Source: Acetobacteraceae bacterium | GTDB taxonomy: Bacteria > Pseudomonadota > Alphaproteobacteria > Acetobacterales > Acetobacteraceae | Assembly: GCA_027451405.1 (NCBI GenBank) | Contig: DAIDJM010000014.1 | Location: 16,134-80,133 of the forward strand | Length of the DNA stretch: 64,000 bases | Direction: 5' to 3' | Shown here: in pieces, positions 48,901 through 59,378 of the stretch | Numbering within the stretch: the stretch's first letter is position 1 | Layout: every line of letters starts with the position of its first letter | Notes under the pieces: model-generated | What the model saw: only the letters and a program-made list of their open reading frames with translations | The model's database searches: none | Told to the model about the DNA's origin: nothing | Position numbers and translations under genes: made by a program

Positions 48901-49683
48901 ATGATGCTACGTGCGACCACGGTGGCCCTGCTGGGGCTTGCCTTGCCGGCCTATGCGGGTACGCCATCCTTCTTCGACACGTTCGATAGTTTCATCTCGT
49001 CGCCCGACGGGTCGAACGGCTGGATGACACGCTTCCCGTATGGACCTCCGGCTACCCGTACGCTGCCGAGCAATCATGAGGCCGAGTGCTACGTGGATCG
49101 CAGTGTGGGGCGAGATCCATTTTCGCTCAATGGGCAGACGCTCGTGATCAGCGCAACACCCTCATCGGGGAATGTTTGCGGACTGCCCTACGATTCCGGG
49201 CTGGTGACGACGTTCCGCAGTTTTTCCCAGCTCTACGGCGTGTTCCAGGTGCGGGCGAAGCTGCCGGCGGGACAGGGTCTCTGGCCGGCCTGGTGGTTCC
49301 TGCCCGCCAACAATATTTATACCTCCGAGCTCGACGCCTTCGAGGTGCTCGGCAGCAACCCGCGGCAGCTCTTCTTCACGACCCACGGTTGGGACAGCAG
49401 CGGCAACTGGGTGGTGAATTCACAGGCACTGAACGTGCCTGATCTCTCCGCCGACTTTCACGTCTATACGCTGACCTGGGGCCCCAATCAGATCATTCTC
49501 GATCTCGACGGAAATCAGATCGCCACCGCGCCGACGCCCGCCAGCATGCATGAGCCGATGTATATGCTGCTCAATCTCGCGGTCGGCGGCGATGGCAGTT
49601 GGCCTGGGCCTCCAGACGGTTCAACTCAATGGCCTGCCCAGATGCAGATCGGCCGGGTTGAAGCGTGGCCGCTGCCCAACTAG
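48901..49683 (+). CDS. Secreted glycoside hydrolase family 16 (endo-beta-glucanase type)
   Basis: A 260-residue exported hydrolase. A signal peptide covers about residues 1-19 (LLGLALPAYAG). The GH16 jelly-roll carries the catalytic motif E-L-D-A-F-E at 143-148 (nucleophile Glu143, acid/base Glu148, Asp145) and the acceptor-site GLWPAWWFLP. Family members cut beta-1,3/1,4-glucans, laminarin or related polymers. Specificity cannot be told. ATGs at 48901 and 48904 both follow the AAGGGA site. It might process surface polysaccharide or an environmental glucan. Confidence 0.88.
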   Translation: MMLRATTVALLGLALPAYAGTPSFFDTFDSFISSPDGSNGWMTRFPYGPPATRTLPSNHEAECYVDRSVGRDPFSLNGQTLVISATPSSGNVCGLPYDSGLVTTFRSFSQLYGVFQVRAKLPAGQGLWPAWWFLPANNIYTSELDAFEVLGSNPRQLFFTTHGWDSSGNWVVNSQALNVPDLSADFHVYTLTWGPNQIILDLDGNQIATAPTPASMHEPMYMLLNLAVGGDGSWPGPPDGSTQWPAQMQIGRVEAWPLPN

Positions 49684-49729
49684 GACACGATGCGCGTTCA
49701 GGATCGCCTCAACCAAAACGCTCTCTGCG

Positions 49730-51445
49730 TCAGTCGGCCAGTGCGGCGTCCGCTCCCGGCTGTACCACCAGCTGGTAGCGCGTTCCCTCCTTCTGAATAA
49801 CCTCCAAACTGGCGCCGAGCTGTTTGGCGAATCCACGAATCAGCTGCATGCCGAGACCGTCGCGCGTGCCGGTCTCGGTTTCGGCAGGGCCGGGCGGCAG
49901 CCCGATGCCGTCATCCTCGATGAGGAGCATGACGGCACCGTCCTGCTCCGTGAGGCGCACGCCGATATGGCCGGCCCGGCCGCCTGGGAATGCGTATTTC
50001 AGCGCGTTGCTCACCGCCTCCGTCACGATCAGCGCGAGCGGCACAGCCTGATCGCTCGATAACTGCAAAGGGCTCGCTTCGATCGAAAGGCCGATACGGG
50101 TGCCTTCACACTCGCCCATGGCTTCGAACAACTGGCCGATCAGCTCCTCCAGGAACGGACGCATGCTGATGGTGGTCAATTCGCCCTGAGAATAGAGATG
50201 GCGGTGCAGGGTGGCGAGCGCTCGCACGCGATCTCTGGCGCTCGCGAACTCCGTGCGGGCGGCGGGGAGCCGGATGCGCGACGCCTGAAGATTGAGCAGG
50301 GATGCGATGATCTGAAGATTGTTCTTCACTCTATGGTGGATCTCCTTCATCAGCAGATCCTGCTGCACGGCGGCGCGGCGCAGGCTCTCGCCCTGGTGGG
50401 CGACGGACCTCGTCGCTTCCGAAAAAGACGCCGCGAGGGCAGCGATTTCCCGCGGCGGGCGCCTCACCGATTCTAGATCAAAACTACCGCCGCCGCGCCA
50501 GCGCGCGACGGCGCGGCCAAGCTGGTCCAGAGGCTCGATCAAGGCGCGATGCGTTCCGTAACCGATCGCCGCGAGCCCCAGCACCAACAGCAGGGCGAGT
50601 TCGGCGAGGTGCGCCGCAAGGAGTTGCCCGGCGCGCTGCGATGCGGAGGAAGCGGGGAAGGCGACGATCAAGTGAAGCGCACCGGGCAGCGGCGAGGCCA
50701 CGAGATTTCGGTTGACCCCACGCACGCCCCGCGGCCGCACGTCATGTTCCCCCTGCAGAAGCGCGCTGATTTGCGGTGGATCGGGGTCGGAGAGGGTGGC
50801 GCCGGGCAAGAGCTGGATCAGACGTCCGGCCGGATCGACGAGCCACACCGCCTGAAGGCCGGGCACGCTACGGGCGATCACGGCGCCGAGCCAGTCGAGT
50901 CTAAGGGTTGCCGTCAGAACGAGGGCCGGGGCCCCCGCTGTGCGCACGGTTTGCGCTGCCGGTAGAAGGCCAGCGATTCCCCGGCCGGCCCCTTCCACAG
51001 GTCCGATCGCAAATCCGTCCGGCGCGCGAAGCGCTGCCTCAGCAAGCCGGCGGCGGGCTTCATCCCCGCGCGCCATGCTGGCCGCCGGCGGGGGCGCGGC
51101 GCAGATCGGCCGTCCCAGCGCGTCGCGGAGCGCGATGCCGGCATAGCGGTCGCGCTCCGCGGCGAGCAGGGCGGCAAGGCCTCCATTGCAGGAGGCGGGT
51201 CCCGGGATCAGACGCGCCAGTTTGCCCGCCGCCCGCAGCATCTGCTGCATCCCGTCCAGGACGGCGAGTTGCCGGGCAAGCACCGCCTCGCCCAGGCGAG
51301 CGGCGCGGTCCGTGCCTTGTTCGAGGGCGAGGCCGTAATTCTGCCAGGCACTCGTGCCCGACAGAAGGAGCAGGGGCACGGCGGCCACCACGACGATCGC
51401 GGCGAGCCGAAGCCGGATCGAGTCGAAACGTCGCCAAGCGCCCAA
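49730..51445 (-). CDS. HWE/HisKA_2-type sensor histidine kinase, general stress locus
   Basis: A 571-residue membrane sensor kinase. Helices at about 12-30 and 278-297 flank a large periplasmic sensing domain of about 245 residues. A HAMP-like segment follows, then the HisKA_2 box KEIHHRVKNNLQIIASLLNLQ (His371), N-box VTEAVSNALKYAF and G1 IEDDGIGLPPG. HWE/HisKA_2 kinases near nepR/ecfG usually feed phosphate to PhyR, which titrates NepR. It lies 60 bp downstream of nepR on the same strand. phyR is not in this window. Confidence 0.88.
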   Translation of the reverse strand: MGAWRRFDSIRLRLAAIVVVAAVPLLLLSGTSAWQNYGLALEQGTDRAARLGEAVLARQLAVLDGMQQMLRAAGKLARLIPGPASCNGGLAALLAAERDRYAGIALRDALGRPICAAPPPAASMARGDEARRRLAEAALRAPDGFAIGPVEGAGRGIAGLLPAAQTVRTAGAPALVLTATLRLDWLGAVIARSVPGLQAVWLVDPAGRLIQLLPGATLSDPDPPQISALLQGEHDVRPRGVRGVNRNLVASPLPGALHLIVAFPASSASQRAGQLLAAHLAELALLLVLGLAAIGYGTHRALIEPLDQLGRAVARWRGGGSFDLESVRRPPREIAALAASFSEATRSVAHQGESLRRAAVQQDLLMKEIHHRVKNNLQIIASLLNLQASRIRLPAARTEFASARDRVRALATLHRHLYSQGELTTISMRPFLEELIGQLFEAMGECEGTRIGLSIEASPLQLSSDQAVPLALIVTEAVSNALKYAFPGGRAGHIGVRLTEQDGAVMLLIEDDGIGLPPGPAETETGTRDGLGMQLIRGFAKQLGASLEVIQKEGTRYQLVVQPGADAALAD

Positions 51446-51505
51446 GATCAGGCTCCGGGAATGGAAGGCATGACGGGCAGCCGGGAGTCCGGCCGCCTGC
51501 CTGCA

Positions 51506-51697
51506 TCACTTCTTTCGGTCCTCTTCGATCAGCCGCAAGAGATCATCCGGCACGGGCTCGCGCACGACCGCGTCGAAAAGGTCATGCAGGCCGCGATTCA
51601 GCCACTCATCGAAGGCCCGCTCCGCCTTGCGCGCGCCGGGCCGGGTTCTGTCCGGACGCGGCGGTTCCCTGCCCTTCGTCATCGCAACCGTGATCAC
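51506..51697 (-). CDS. nepR: NepR-family anti-sigma factor
   Basis: A 63-residue protein. The helical segment around LNRGLHDLFDAVVREPVPDDLLRLIEE carries the family-defining Leu/Val spacing and the EPVPDDL motif. NepR binds EcfG and holds it inactive until phosphorylated PhyR takes it away. The start is GTG at 51697, or ATG at 51682. It lies 65 bp downstream of ecfG, the reverse of the usual nepR-ecfG order. Confidence 0.82.
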   Translation of the reverse strand: MITVAMTKGREPPRPDRTRPGARKAERAFDEWLNRGLHDLFDAVVREPVPDDLLRLIEEDRKK

Positions 51698-51762
51698 GCC
51701 CGAATGCGGCGAGCCGGGGATCCGGCCACCCGCCCCTTAAGTTATGGGAACTCGAGAAAATG

Positions 51763-52356
51763 TTACAATGCCAGCCCGTCGGCAGTCTCGTCGATGGCGC
51801 CGTCGGCCATGCGGCGGGCCAGCAGCGACGTGGCATGACGGCCGTTGCGCGAGCCCGTGCCCTCGCCGAGCAGCCACGATTCGAGCTGGCGGCGGGCCCG
51901 GAAGACGCGGCTTTTCGCGGTGCCGACCGCGCAGCCGCTGGCTTCCGCCAGCGCTTCGTAGCTCATGCCGTGCACCACCACGAGAACGAGCGCCTCGCGT
52001 TGATCCTCGGGCAGCCGCGTCATGGCGCGGGCGAGCTCCTTGAGGGCGAGGCGATCTTCGTGCGGGGCGTTGGTCGCGAAGGCACCGGCCGGCACGTCCT
52101 CGATATCCGTGGTGTCGCGCCGCTTGCGTAGATTGCTGATGAAGCGATTGCGAACGATGCGGTGCATCCAGGCGGTGAAATTGGTGCCCGGGATGAAGCT
52201 CGACTGAGCCGAAAGCGCGTTGCAGACCGCATCCTGCACGAGATCGTCGGCGGCGGCCCGGTTGCGCGTCAACGCCAAGGCCTGGACGCGCAGCTTGGGC
52301 AGTATCGCGATGATCTGGTCGTGAAAGGTCGCGGTCGCGGCATCGGTCGCGGTCAT
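51763..52356 (-). CDS. ecfG: EcfG-type RNA polymerase sigma factor (ECF15)
   Basis: A 197-residue ECF sigma factor of the alphaproteobacterial general stress response. The sigma-2 region has LTRNRAAADDLVQDAVCNALSAQ and GTNFTAWMHRIVRNRFIS; sigma-4 has LPEDQREALVLVVVHGMSYEALAEASGCAVGTAKSRV. The ATG at 52356 has a strong Shine-Dalgarno (AAGGAGAT); a longer frame exists but lacks one. An alanine/arginine-rich tail follows. No GGAAC-N16/17-CGTT autoregulatory promoter was found upstream. Confidence 0.9.
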   Translation of the reverse strand: MTATDAATATFHDQIIAILPKLRVQALALTRNRAAADDLVQDAVCNALSAQSSFIPGTNFTAWMHRIVRNRFISNLRKRRDTTDIEDVPAGAFATNAPHEDRLALKELARAMTRLPEDQREALVLVVVHGMSYEALAEASGCAVGTAKSRVFRARRQLESWLLGEGTGSRNGRHATSLLARRMADGAIDETADGLAL

Positions 52357-52446
52357 GCAGATCTCCTTCTCGCTGCTTGACCAATGACGCAGAACCGCCG
52401 GACGCTGCTTCACGAACACGAGAGCCGCCCGGTCTTGTGAACACGG

Positions 52447-53346
52447 TCAGGCGGCAACGGCGCGCATACGCGAAACCAGACGCTGCAGATCGCCGATGAC
52501 GCGGGCTTGGTCGGTCACGCTGACCCGCAGCACTTCGGCGGCCACCAGCATGGGTTGGACCAGCTGGGCAAAGTCGCGCATGGCGGCGACGTGGGTGTGC
52601 AATGCGCCGTCGAACCGGCCGAGCGGAAGGCAGCGCAAAACCTCCTCGTGCAGGCGCCGGCTCGCCGCCCGCGCTTCGGACACACCGTCGTGACGCAATT
52701 CGGGGTCCAAGATTTCGGGCAGAATGTTCAGACTGGCATTTCTCCCCACGAAACCGGCAAGTCGCTCCAATGTTGCCACGGGCTCCGTGAACCAGGATTC
52801 ATAGGCCACGATGCAGACCGGATCGGCACCGATCCCGTCGATCGCTTCGATATTGTAGAGAGCCCAGCGATATTCGGCCTGCTCGCGCTCCATCAGATCG
52901 CGCGCGCCGAGCGAGCGTGACACCTGCGCCGGATCACGGATGCAGAAGACGAAGCGCGGCGTCACACCGAGCGCGTCAAACGCCGCTCGCCAGAGCGGCA
53001 TCAATCGCGCGGTGCGCGGGTCCTTGAACCCGATCGCCGTGCACGCAGCGATCCGAGGCTGGAGGAAAGAAACGATATCCGCCTTCACGCGGCACACGGC
53101 GGGATCCGAGAGCCATCCCGCCGGCAACCCGAGATGGTGGGTGGCGCTGTCCCAGCCACGGCCGAAACGCAGAAACACACGGTCGTTCAGATCGTTGATC
53201 TGCGGCCGCTCCCAATGTCCTCGCGCATTGCTGGGCGACGCACCCGGGTCGCTCGCCATGTCGATGCCAAGCCGTTGCAGAACATTCGCGCATAGGGACG
53301 TGCCGCTGCGATGCATGCCGACGACAACCGTGACCGAACGCTGCAT
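52447..53346 (-). CDS. Sulfotransferase family protein
   Basis: 299 residues. The PAPS-binding P-loop is VVVGMHRSGTSLCANVLQRL at residues 7-26, then ARGHWERPQINDLND and FVFCIRDPAQVSRSLGARD with a conserved Arg/Ser for the 3'-phosphate. It resembles large glycan-type sulfotransferases. It lies just upstream of ecfG (90 bp) in the same direction, so read-through is possible. The target is unknown; surface glycans are the obvious guess. Confidence 0.82.
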   Translation of the reverse strand: MQRSVTVVVGMHRSGTSLCANVLQRLGIDMASDPGASPSNARGHWERPQINDLNDRVFLRFGRGWDSATHHLGLPAGWLSDPAVCRVKADIVSFLQPRIAACTAIGFKDPRTARLMPLWRAAFDALGVTPRFVFCIRDPAQVSRSLGARDLMEREQAEYRWALYNIEAIDGIGADPVCIVAYESWFTEPVATLERLAGFVGRNASLNILPEILDPELRHDGVSEARAASRRLHEEVLRCLPLGRFDGALHTHVAAMRDFAQLVQPMLVAAEVLRVSVTDQARVIGDLQRLVSRMRAVAA

Positions 53347-53399
53347 GCTTCACCGGCGCTGACAACGCAGAAACGTGGCAGACCGGGGTTACGGAAGCG

Positions 53400-53738
53400 C
53401 TAACCGGGGCGGAACGGGCGGCGCGGATCGGTTTCGCGCCAGAGCGCCTCGCGTTCGAGGACGGCGAGCCGCGCATCGAGATCGCGGAAGCGACGGGCGG
53501 GATCCTCGCGCGCCGGAGGCGGTGGAACCTGCGTCGTGCGCCACTCGCGCCAGACCAGAGCCAGCCCGACATAGATCGCGATTGCAACAAGCCCATGCAG
53601 CAACAGCAAGGCCAGCATGAGCGCGCGCGGCAGCCAGACGGGTACGCCGGCGCGTTCGGCGATCTGGGCGCAGACGCCGGCCAGCAGCGGGCGTGGCCGG
53701 TCGAGGAGCGCCATTCCCGGCACAGAGCGCATGGTCAT
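53400..53738 (-). CDS. pspC: PspC-domain membrane protein
   Basis: 112 residues, starting at the ATG at 53738 that overlaps the pspB stop (ATGA). The PspC domain covers about residues 13-60: RPRPLLAGVCAQIAERAGVP then a membrane helix ALMLALLLLHGLVAIAIYVG. The C-terminal region has basic/acidic helices (RRFRDLDARLAVLEREALW). PspC and PspB sense envelope stress and release PspF from PspA. Confidence 0.88.
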   Translation of the reverse strand: MTMRSVPGMALLDRPRPLLAGVCAQIAERAGVPVWLPRALMLALLLLHGLVAIAIYVGLALVWREWRTTQVPPPPAREDPARRFRDLDARLAVLEREALWRETDPRRPFRPG

Positions 53739-53974
53739 CGTGTTCCACTCCGGCTCCGCCATCCGGGCGCTTCCGCGTCCAGGATGGTCTCGAGATTGTC
53801 GATCCGCATTTCCATCCGCCGCGCCAGCTCGCGGAGCGCCTCGGCTTGCTCGGCGCCGATGCCATCGCCGCGCATCGAACGCCATTTCGTCACGTAATGA
53901 CCAATGAGGACGATCGGCGCGACGATCACGAGGAGAAGCGAAGCGACCGCAACCAGGGCTTCGTTGTCACTCAT
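53735..53974 (-). CDS. pspB: Phage shock protein B homologue
   Basis: 79 residues. An N-terminal membrane helix (VAVASLLLVIVAPIVLIGHYV) is followed by a cytoplasmic heptad-like segment AEQAEALRELARRMEMRIDN, the standard PspB plan. It works with PspC in envelope-stress signalling. It is separated from pspA by 132 bp filled by a family B repeat, and overlaps pspC. Confidence 0.87.
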   Translation of the reverse strand: MSDNEALVAVASLLLVIVAPIVLIGHYVTKWRSMRGDGIGAEQAEALRELARRMEMRIDNLETILDAEAPGWRSRSGTR

Positions 53975-53988
53975 CAGCGGTTTTCCAT

Positions 53989-54103
53989 TCTTCTTTTTCT
54001 GCACAAAAAGAAGCAAAAAGACCTGTCTCGCATGAAACTGAGACCTGACGAGGTCCCGTCAAATACAAGAAAGTTTTTTGGTTCCTTTTGTCAAAAAAGA
54101 ACA
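53989..54103 (+). repeat. Dispersed T-rich palindromic repeat, family B copy 2 (intra-operonic)
   Basis: 115 bp between pspA (stop 54107) and pspB (start 53974). The same three blocks as copy 1 are present: TCTTCTTTTTCTG left end, the core palindrome GACCTG-ACG-AGGTC (54042-54055), and GTTTTTTGGTTC with TTTTGTCAAAAAAGAAC at the right. In the direction of psp transcription it starts just after the pspA stop and could act as a partial terminator or RNA stability element splitting pspA from pspBC. Confidence 0.75.
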
Positions 54104-54106
54104 ACT

Positions 54107-54790
54107 TCACGCCTTCGGCGCCATCCGCGCCTTGAGCGCCTCGAGCTCCGCGTCCACGCTCGCGTCCGCCTCAAGGCCGGCAAGCTCCTGCTCAAGCGTC
54201 GGCGGCGCGCCGGCGAGGCCACGGCGGCCGAGATCATAGGCTTCCACGCGGCCCTCGAGTTCGTCGAGCGAGCGCTCCGCCTGCTCGAAGCGGAAGAACG
54301 CATCATTGATGCGCTCGTCATGCAGCTTCTCGCGCACGCGGAGCCGGTTGCCGGCCGTGGTGCGGCGCGCGGCCAGCGATTGCTCGCGCGCCTTGGCGTC
54401 GGCGAGTTTCGCCTGGAGCTTGGCGATATCGTCGTTTTGCTGCGCCAAGCCCGCGACGAGCTGGGCGATCTGCTGCTCGAGGGCCTGACGCGCTTGGGTG
54501 CGATGCGATTTCGCGAGCAGCGCGCCCCGCGCAAGATCCTCGCGGCCGCGGGTGAGCGCGAGTTCCGCTTTGCGCTCCCACTCGCCCTCCTCGCGCTTCA
54601 CGGAGTCGGCCTTGCGCTCGAGCTCGCGGCGTTCAGCGATGGTGCGCACCGCCGAGGAGCGCACCTCGACCAGCGTGTCTTCCATCTCCTGGATGATCAG
54701 CCGAATGATCTTCTCCGGATCCTCCGCGCTGGCGAGCAGCGCGTTCAGATTGGAGTTCACGATGTCGGCCAGGCGCGAAAAGATGCCCAT
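54107..54790 (-). CDS. pspA: Phage shock protein A
   Basis: A 227-residue peripheral membrane protein of the IM30/PspA/ESCRT-III family. It begins GIFSRLADIVNSNLNALLAS (amphipathic membrane-binding helix) and EDPEKIIRLIIQEME, then coiled-coil rich in Glu, Lys, Arg and Ala to the end. It holds PspF inactive in resting cells and stabilises damaged membrane as oligomers. It is the second gene behind the sigma-54 promoter, 27 bp after the small membrane-protein gene. Confidence 0.95.
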   Translation of the reverse strand: MGIFSRLADIVNSNLNALLASAEDPEKIIRLIIQEMEDTLVEVRSSAVRTIAERRELERKADSVKREEGEWERKAELALTRGREDLARGALLAKSHRTQARQALEQQIAQLVAGLAQQNDDIAKLQAKLADAKAREQSLAARRTTAGNRLRVREKLHDERINDAFFRFEQAERSLDELEGRVEAYDLGRRGLAGAPPTLEQELAGLEADASVDAELEALKARMAPKA

Positions 54791-54817
54791 GGCGGGATTT
54801 CCTCTACAGGTCGCAGT

Positions 54818-55012
54818 CTAGAAGGCGATGAAGAGCCAGGCGAGGGCTCCGAAGGGCACCGCCGCGAGCGCGGTGCAGAGCGCGGTGGCGGCAGCGGGGC
54901 GCATCAGCGCCGCATGGGGGGCCAGTTCCGGCATGCGCAGCCGCGCCGGCACGGGGCGCAGAGCGACGCGGAGCGAAGGCGTGTGCGGCGCACGGATCGC
55001 GAGGGTGGTCAT
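54818..55012 (-). CDS. Small membrane protein, first gene of psp operon
   Basis: 64 residues from the ATG at 55012, with AGGAG ten bases upstream. The basic Pro/Arg-rich N-terminal part (RAPHTPSLRVALRPVPARL) is followed by one C-terminal hydrophobic segment (ATALCTALAAVPFGALAWLF). It is the promoter-proximal gene after the sigma-54 element, 27 bp before pspA. I do not recognise a family. The good ribosome-binding site and tight spacing support a real gene. Its role in envelope stress is inferred only from position. Confidence 0.6.
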   Translation of the reverse strand: MTTLAIRAPHTPSLRVALRPVPARLRMPELAPHAALMRPAAATALCTALAAVPFGALAWLFIAF

Positions 55013-55062
55013 GGCCGGATCTCCTGAACATGGCACCGAGGATCGGCGCCTGGACAGGTATC

Positions 55063-55078
55063 TGCATCGGGCGTGCCA
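55063..55078 (-). promoter_or_regulatory. Sigma-54 promoter of the psp operon
   Basis: The minus strand reads TGGCACG-CCCG-ATGCA, matching the consensus TGGCACG-N4-TTGCW except one base, with the correct GG/GC spacing. Transcription would start near 55051, about 39 bases before the first psp gene. PspF, encoded divergently, is the expected enhancer-binding activator. Confidence 0.9.
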
Positions 55079-55165
55079 AAGATGCGCTGTCCAGCTAATC
55101 TTCTGATTCTTATGGGTTTTTCGATGACCTTGCCGCGCACCGGAGGTCAGGCCTATTGTCATCGC

Positions 55166-55178
55166 GCCAACACTTGGC
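55166..55178. promoter_or_regulatory. Candidate PspF upstream activating site
   Basis: An inverted repeat GCCAA-CAC-TTGGC lies 115-127 bp upstream of the predicted psp start and just before the pspF gene; a partial copy GTCGCCAAC follows at 55183-55191. In enterobacteria PspF binds in this same position and represses its own gene. The motif itself is only a candidate. Confidence 0.4.
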
Positions 55179-55193
55179 AGGAGTCGCCAACTC

Positions 55194-56237
55194 ATGGCCC
55201 GGCTGGCAAGTCAGCCCGAAATGCCGACACCGATCGGGCAGGCGCCGGCCTTTCTCGACATGCTGGCCCACGTCTCCCAACTGGCGCCGCTCAACCGGCC
55301 GGTGCTGGTGATCGGCGAGCGCGGCACCGGCAAAGAACTGGTGGCGGCGCGGCTTGCGTTCCTCTCGGCACGCTGGGATGCGCCCTTCGTCAAACTGAAC
55401 TGCGCCGCGCTGCCGGAGACACTGCTCGACACCGAGCTTTTCGGGCACGAGGCCGGCGCCTTCACCGGCGCGCAGAAGCGTCGCCCGGGCCGGTTCGAGC
55501 TGGCGGATCGCGGCACGATATTTCTCGATGAGATTGCGACCGCTTCGGCAGCGGTGCAGGAAAAATTGCTGCGCATCATCGAGTATGGCCAGTTCGAGCG
55601 GGTTGGCGGCAACGAGACCTTGCGCGTCGATGTGCGGATCATTGCGGCCACCAACGTGCATCTGCCCGATCTCGCCGCGGGCGGGAAATTTCGCGCCGAT
55701 CTTCTCGACCGGCTCAGTTTCGACGTGATCACGGTGCCGCCTCTGCGCGCGCGGCCGGAGGATATTCTTCTGATCGCCGACCATTTTGCGCAGAAGATGA
55801 CGGCCGAGCTCGGGCGGGATTTCTTTGCGGGTTTCGCGCCGAAAGCCGAGGCCGCGCTGCTCGCGCATGACTGGCCGGGCAACGTAAGGGAGCTTCGCAA
55901 TGCGGTGGAGCGCAGCGTCTACCGCATGGCCGATCCGCAGAAACGCTTGAGTGACATCGTTCTTGATCCGTTTGCCTCGCCGCACCGGCCGGCGGCGACA
56001 CCGTCCACGCCCGCGCTGGCGCCGCCGCCGATCCCCCCGACCCCGGCCGCACCGGAAGCCGGAGATTTCGAGACGGCGACGAAGGCCTACGCGAGGCGCC
56101 TGTTGACCCAGGCGCTCGAGGCCTGTCGCTACAACCAGGCCGAGGCAGCGCGGCGGCTGGGGCTCAGCTACTACCAGTTCCGCCACCACCTGCGGGTGCA
56201 CGGGTTGCGCGGCGGCGAGGAAAAGCCGGCCGCCTGA
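55194..56237 (+). CDS. pspF: PspF, sigma-54 enhancer-binding activator
   Basis: A 347-residue AAA+ activator with no N-terminal receiver domain, as in PspF. Walker A is GERGTGKE (41-48), the sigma-54 contact loop GAFTGA is at 88-93, Walker B is GTIFLDEIA and the arginine-finger region is FRADLLDRLSFDVITVPPLR. A Pro-rich linker leads to a C-terminal Fis-type HTH, QAEAARRLGLSYYQFRHHL. It is divergent from the psp operon; PspA is its expected repressor. Confidence 0.93.
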   Translation: MARLASQPEMPTPIGQAPAFLDMLAHVSQLAPLNRPVLVIGERGTGKELVAARLAFLSARWDAPFVKLNCAALPETLLDTELFGHEAGAFTGAQKRRPGRFELADRGTIFLDEIATASAAVQEKLLRIIEYGQFERVGGNETLRVDVRIIAATNVHLPDLAAGGKFRADLLDRLSFDVITVPPLRARPEDILLIADHFAQKMTAELGRDFFAGFAPKAEAALLAHDWPGNVRELRNAVERSVYRMADPQKRLSDIVLDPFASPHRPAATPSTPALAPPPIPPTPAAPEAGDFETATKAYARRLLTQALEACRYNQAEAARRLGLSYYQFRHHLRVHGLRGGEEKPAA

Positions 56238-57266
<1,029 letters not shown>

Positions 57267-57271
57267 GTGCC

Positions 57272-58468
<1,197 letters not shown>

Positions 58469-58469
58469 C

Positions 58470-59345
58470 ATGGCCATCCTCGTCGATCGCGACACGCGCG
58501 TCATCACGCAGGGTTTCACCGGCGCGCAAGGCACGTTCCATTCCGAGCAGGCCATCGCCTACGGCACGAAGGTGGTGGGCGGCGTGACGCCGGGCAAAGG
58601 CGGCAGCACGCATCTCGACCTGCCGGTGTTCGATACGGTCGCAGAAGCACGTGCCAGGACAGGAGCGACGGCGAGTGCGATCTATGTGCCGCCGCCTTTT
58701 GCTGCCGACGCGATCCTCGAAGCGATCGACGCCGAAATCCCGCTGATCGTCGCGATCACCGAAGGCATTCCCGTGCTCGACATGGTACGGGTCAAGCGCG
58801 CCCTGCAAGGGTCGCGCTCGCGGCTGGTCGGTCCGAACTGCCCCGGTGTGATCACGCCCGATGCCTGCAAGATCGGCATCATGCCGGGACACATCCACCG
58901 CCGCGGCCGCATCGGCATCGTCAGCCGCAGCGGTACGCTGACCTACGAGGCCGTGGCACAGACCACCGCCGCCGGCCTCGGGCAATCCACCTGTGTCGGC
59001 ATCGGCGGCGATCCGGTGAAAGGGCTCGATTTCATCGACGTGCTCGAGCTGTTCTTCGGTGATCCGGAGACCGAGGCGATCATCATGATTGGCGAAATCG
59101 GGGGCGAGAGCGAAATTCGTGCGGCGGAATTCGTGGCGCAGTCGAAATCGGCGAAGCCGGTGGTCGGTTTCATAGCCGGTGTCACCGCGCCGCCGGGGCG
59201 GCGCATGGGCCATGCCGGCGCGGTGATCAGCGGCGGGCGCGACACGGCGGCCGCGAAGATCGAGGCGATGCGGGCAGCGGGCATCCATGTCGCGGAGAGC
59301 CCGGCGGCGCTGGGCTCGAGCATGGTGAAGGCTTTGCGCGCCTGA
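58470..59345 (+). CDS. sucD: Succinyl-CoA synthetase alpha subunit
   Basis: A 291-residue CoA-binding subunit. Motifs: [41 protein letters not shown] and the phosphohistidine loop [14 protein letters not shown]. It starts at 58470, one base after the sucC stop. The usual sucAB genes do not follow; the convergent nusB gene does. Confidence 0.97.
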   Translation: MAILVDRDTRVITQGFTGAQGTFHSEQAIAYGTKVVGGVTPGKGGSTHLDLPVFDTVAEARARTGATASAIYVPPPFAADAILEAIDAEIPLIVAITEGIPVLDMVRVKRALQGSRSRLVGPNCPGVITPDACKIGIMPGHIHRRGRIGIVSRSGTLTYEAVAQTTAAGLGQSTCVGIGGDPVKGLDFIDVLELFFGDPETEAIIMIGEIGGESEIRAAEFVAQSKSAKPVVGFIAGVTAPPGRRMGHAGAVISGGRDTAAAKIEAMRAAGIHVAESPAALGSSMVKALRA

Positions 59346-59360
59346 ATTTTACCTGCCACG

Positions 59361-59375
59361 CGGCGGGACCCGCCG
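59361..59375. terminator. Short hairpin between convergent sucD and nusB
   Basis: A perfect palindrome CGGCGGG-A-CCCGCCG in the 33-bp gap between the sucD and nusB stops. It is GC-rich with an effective three-base loop and TTTT just upstream. It is a plausible shared transcript end. Confidence 0.4.
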
Positions 59376-59378
59376 GAC

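Noticed and set aside
52357..52446. Search for an EcfG-dependent promoter (GGAAC-N16/17-CGTT) upstream of ecfG
   Set aside because: No match on the correct strand in this gap or in the ecfG-nepR gap.
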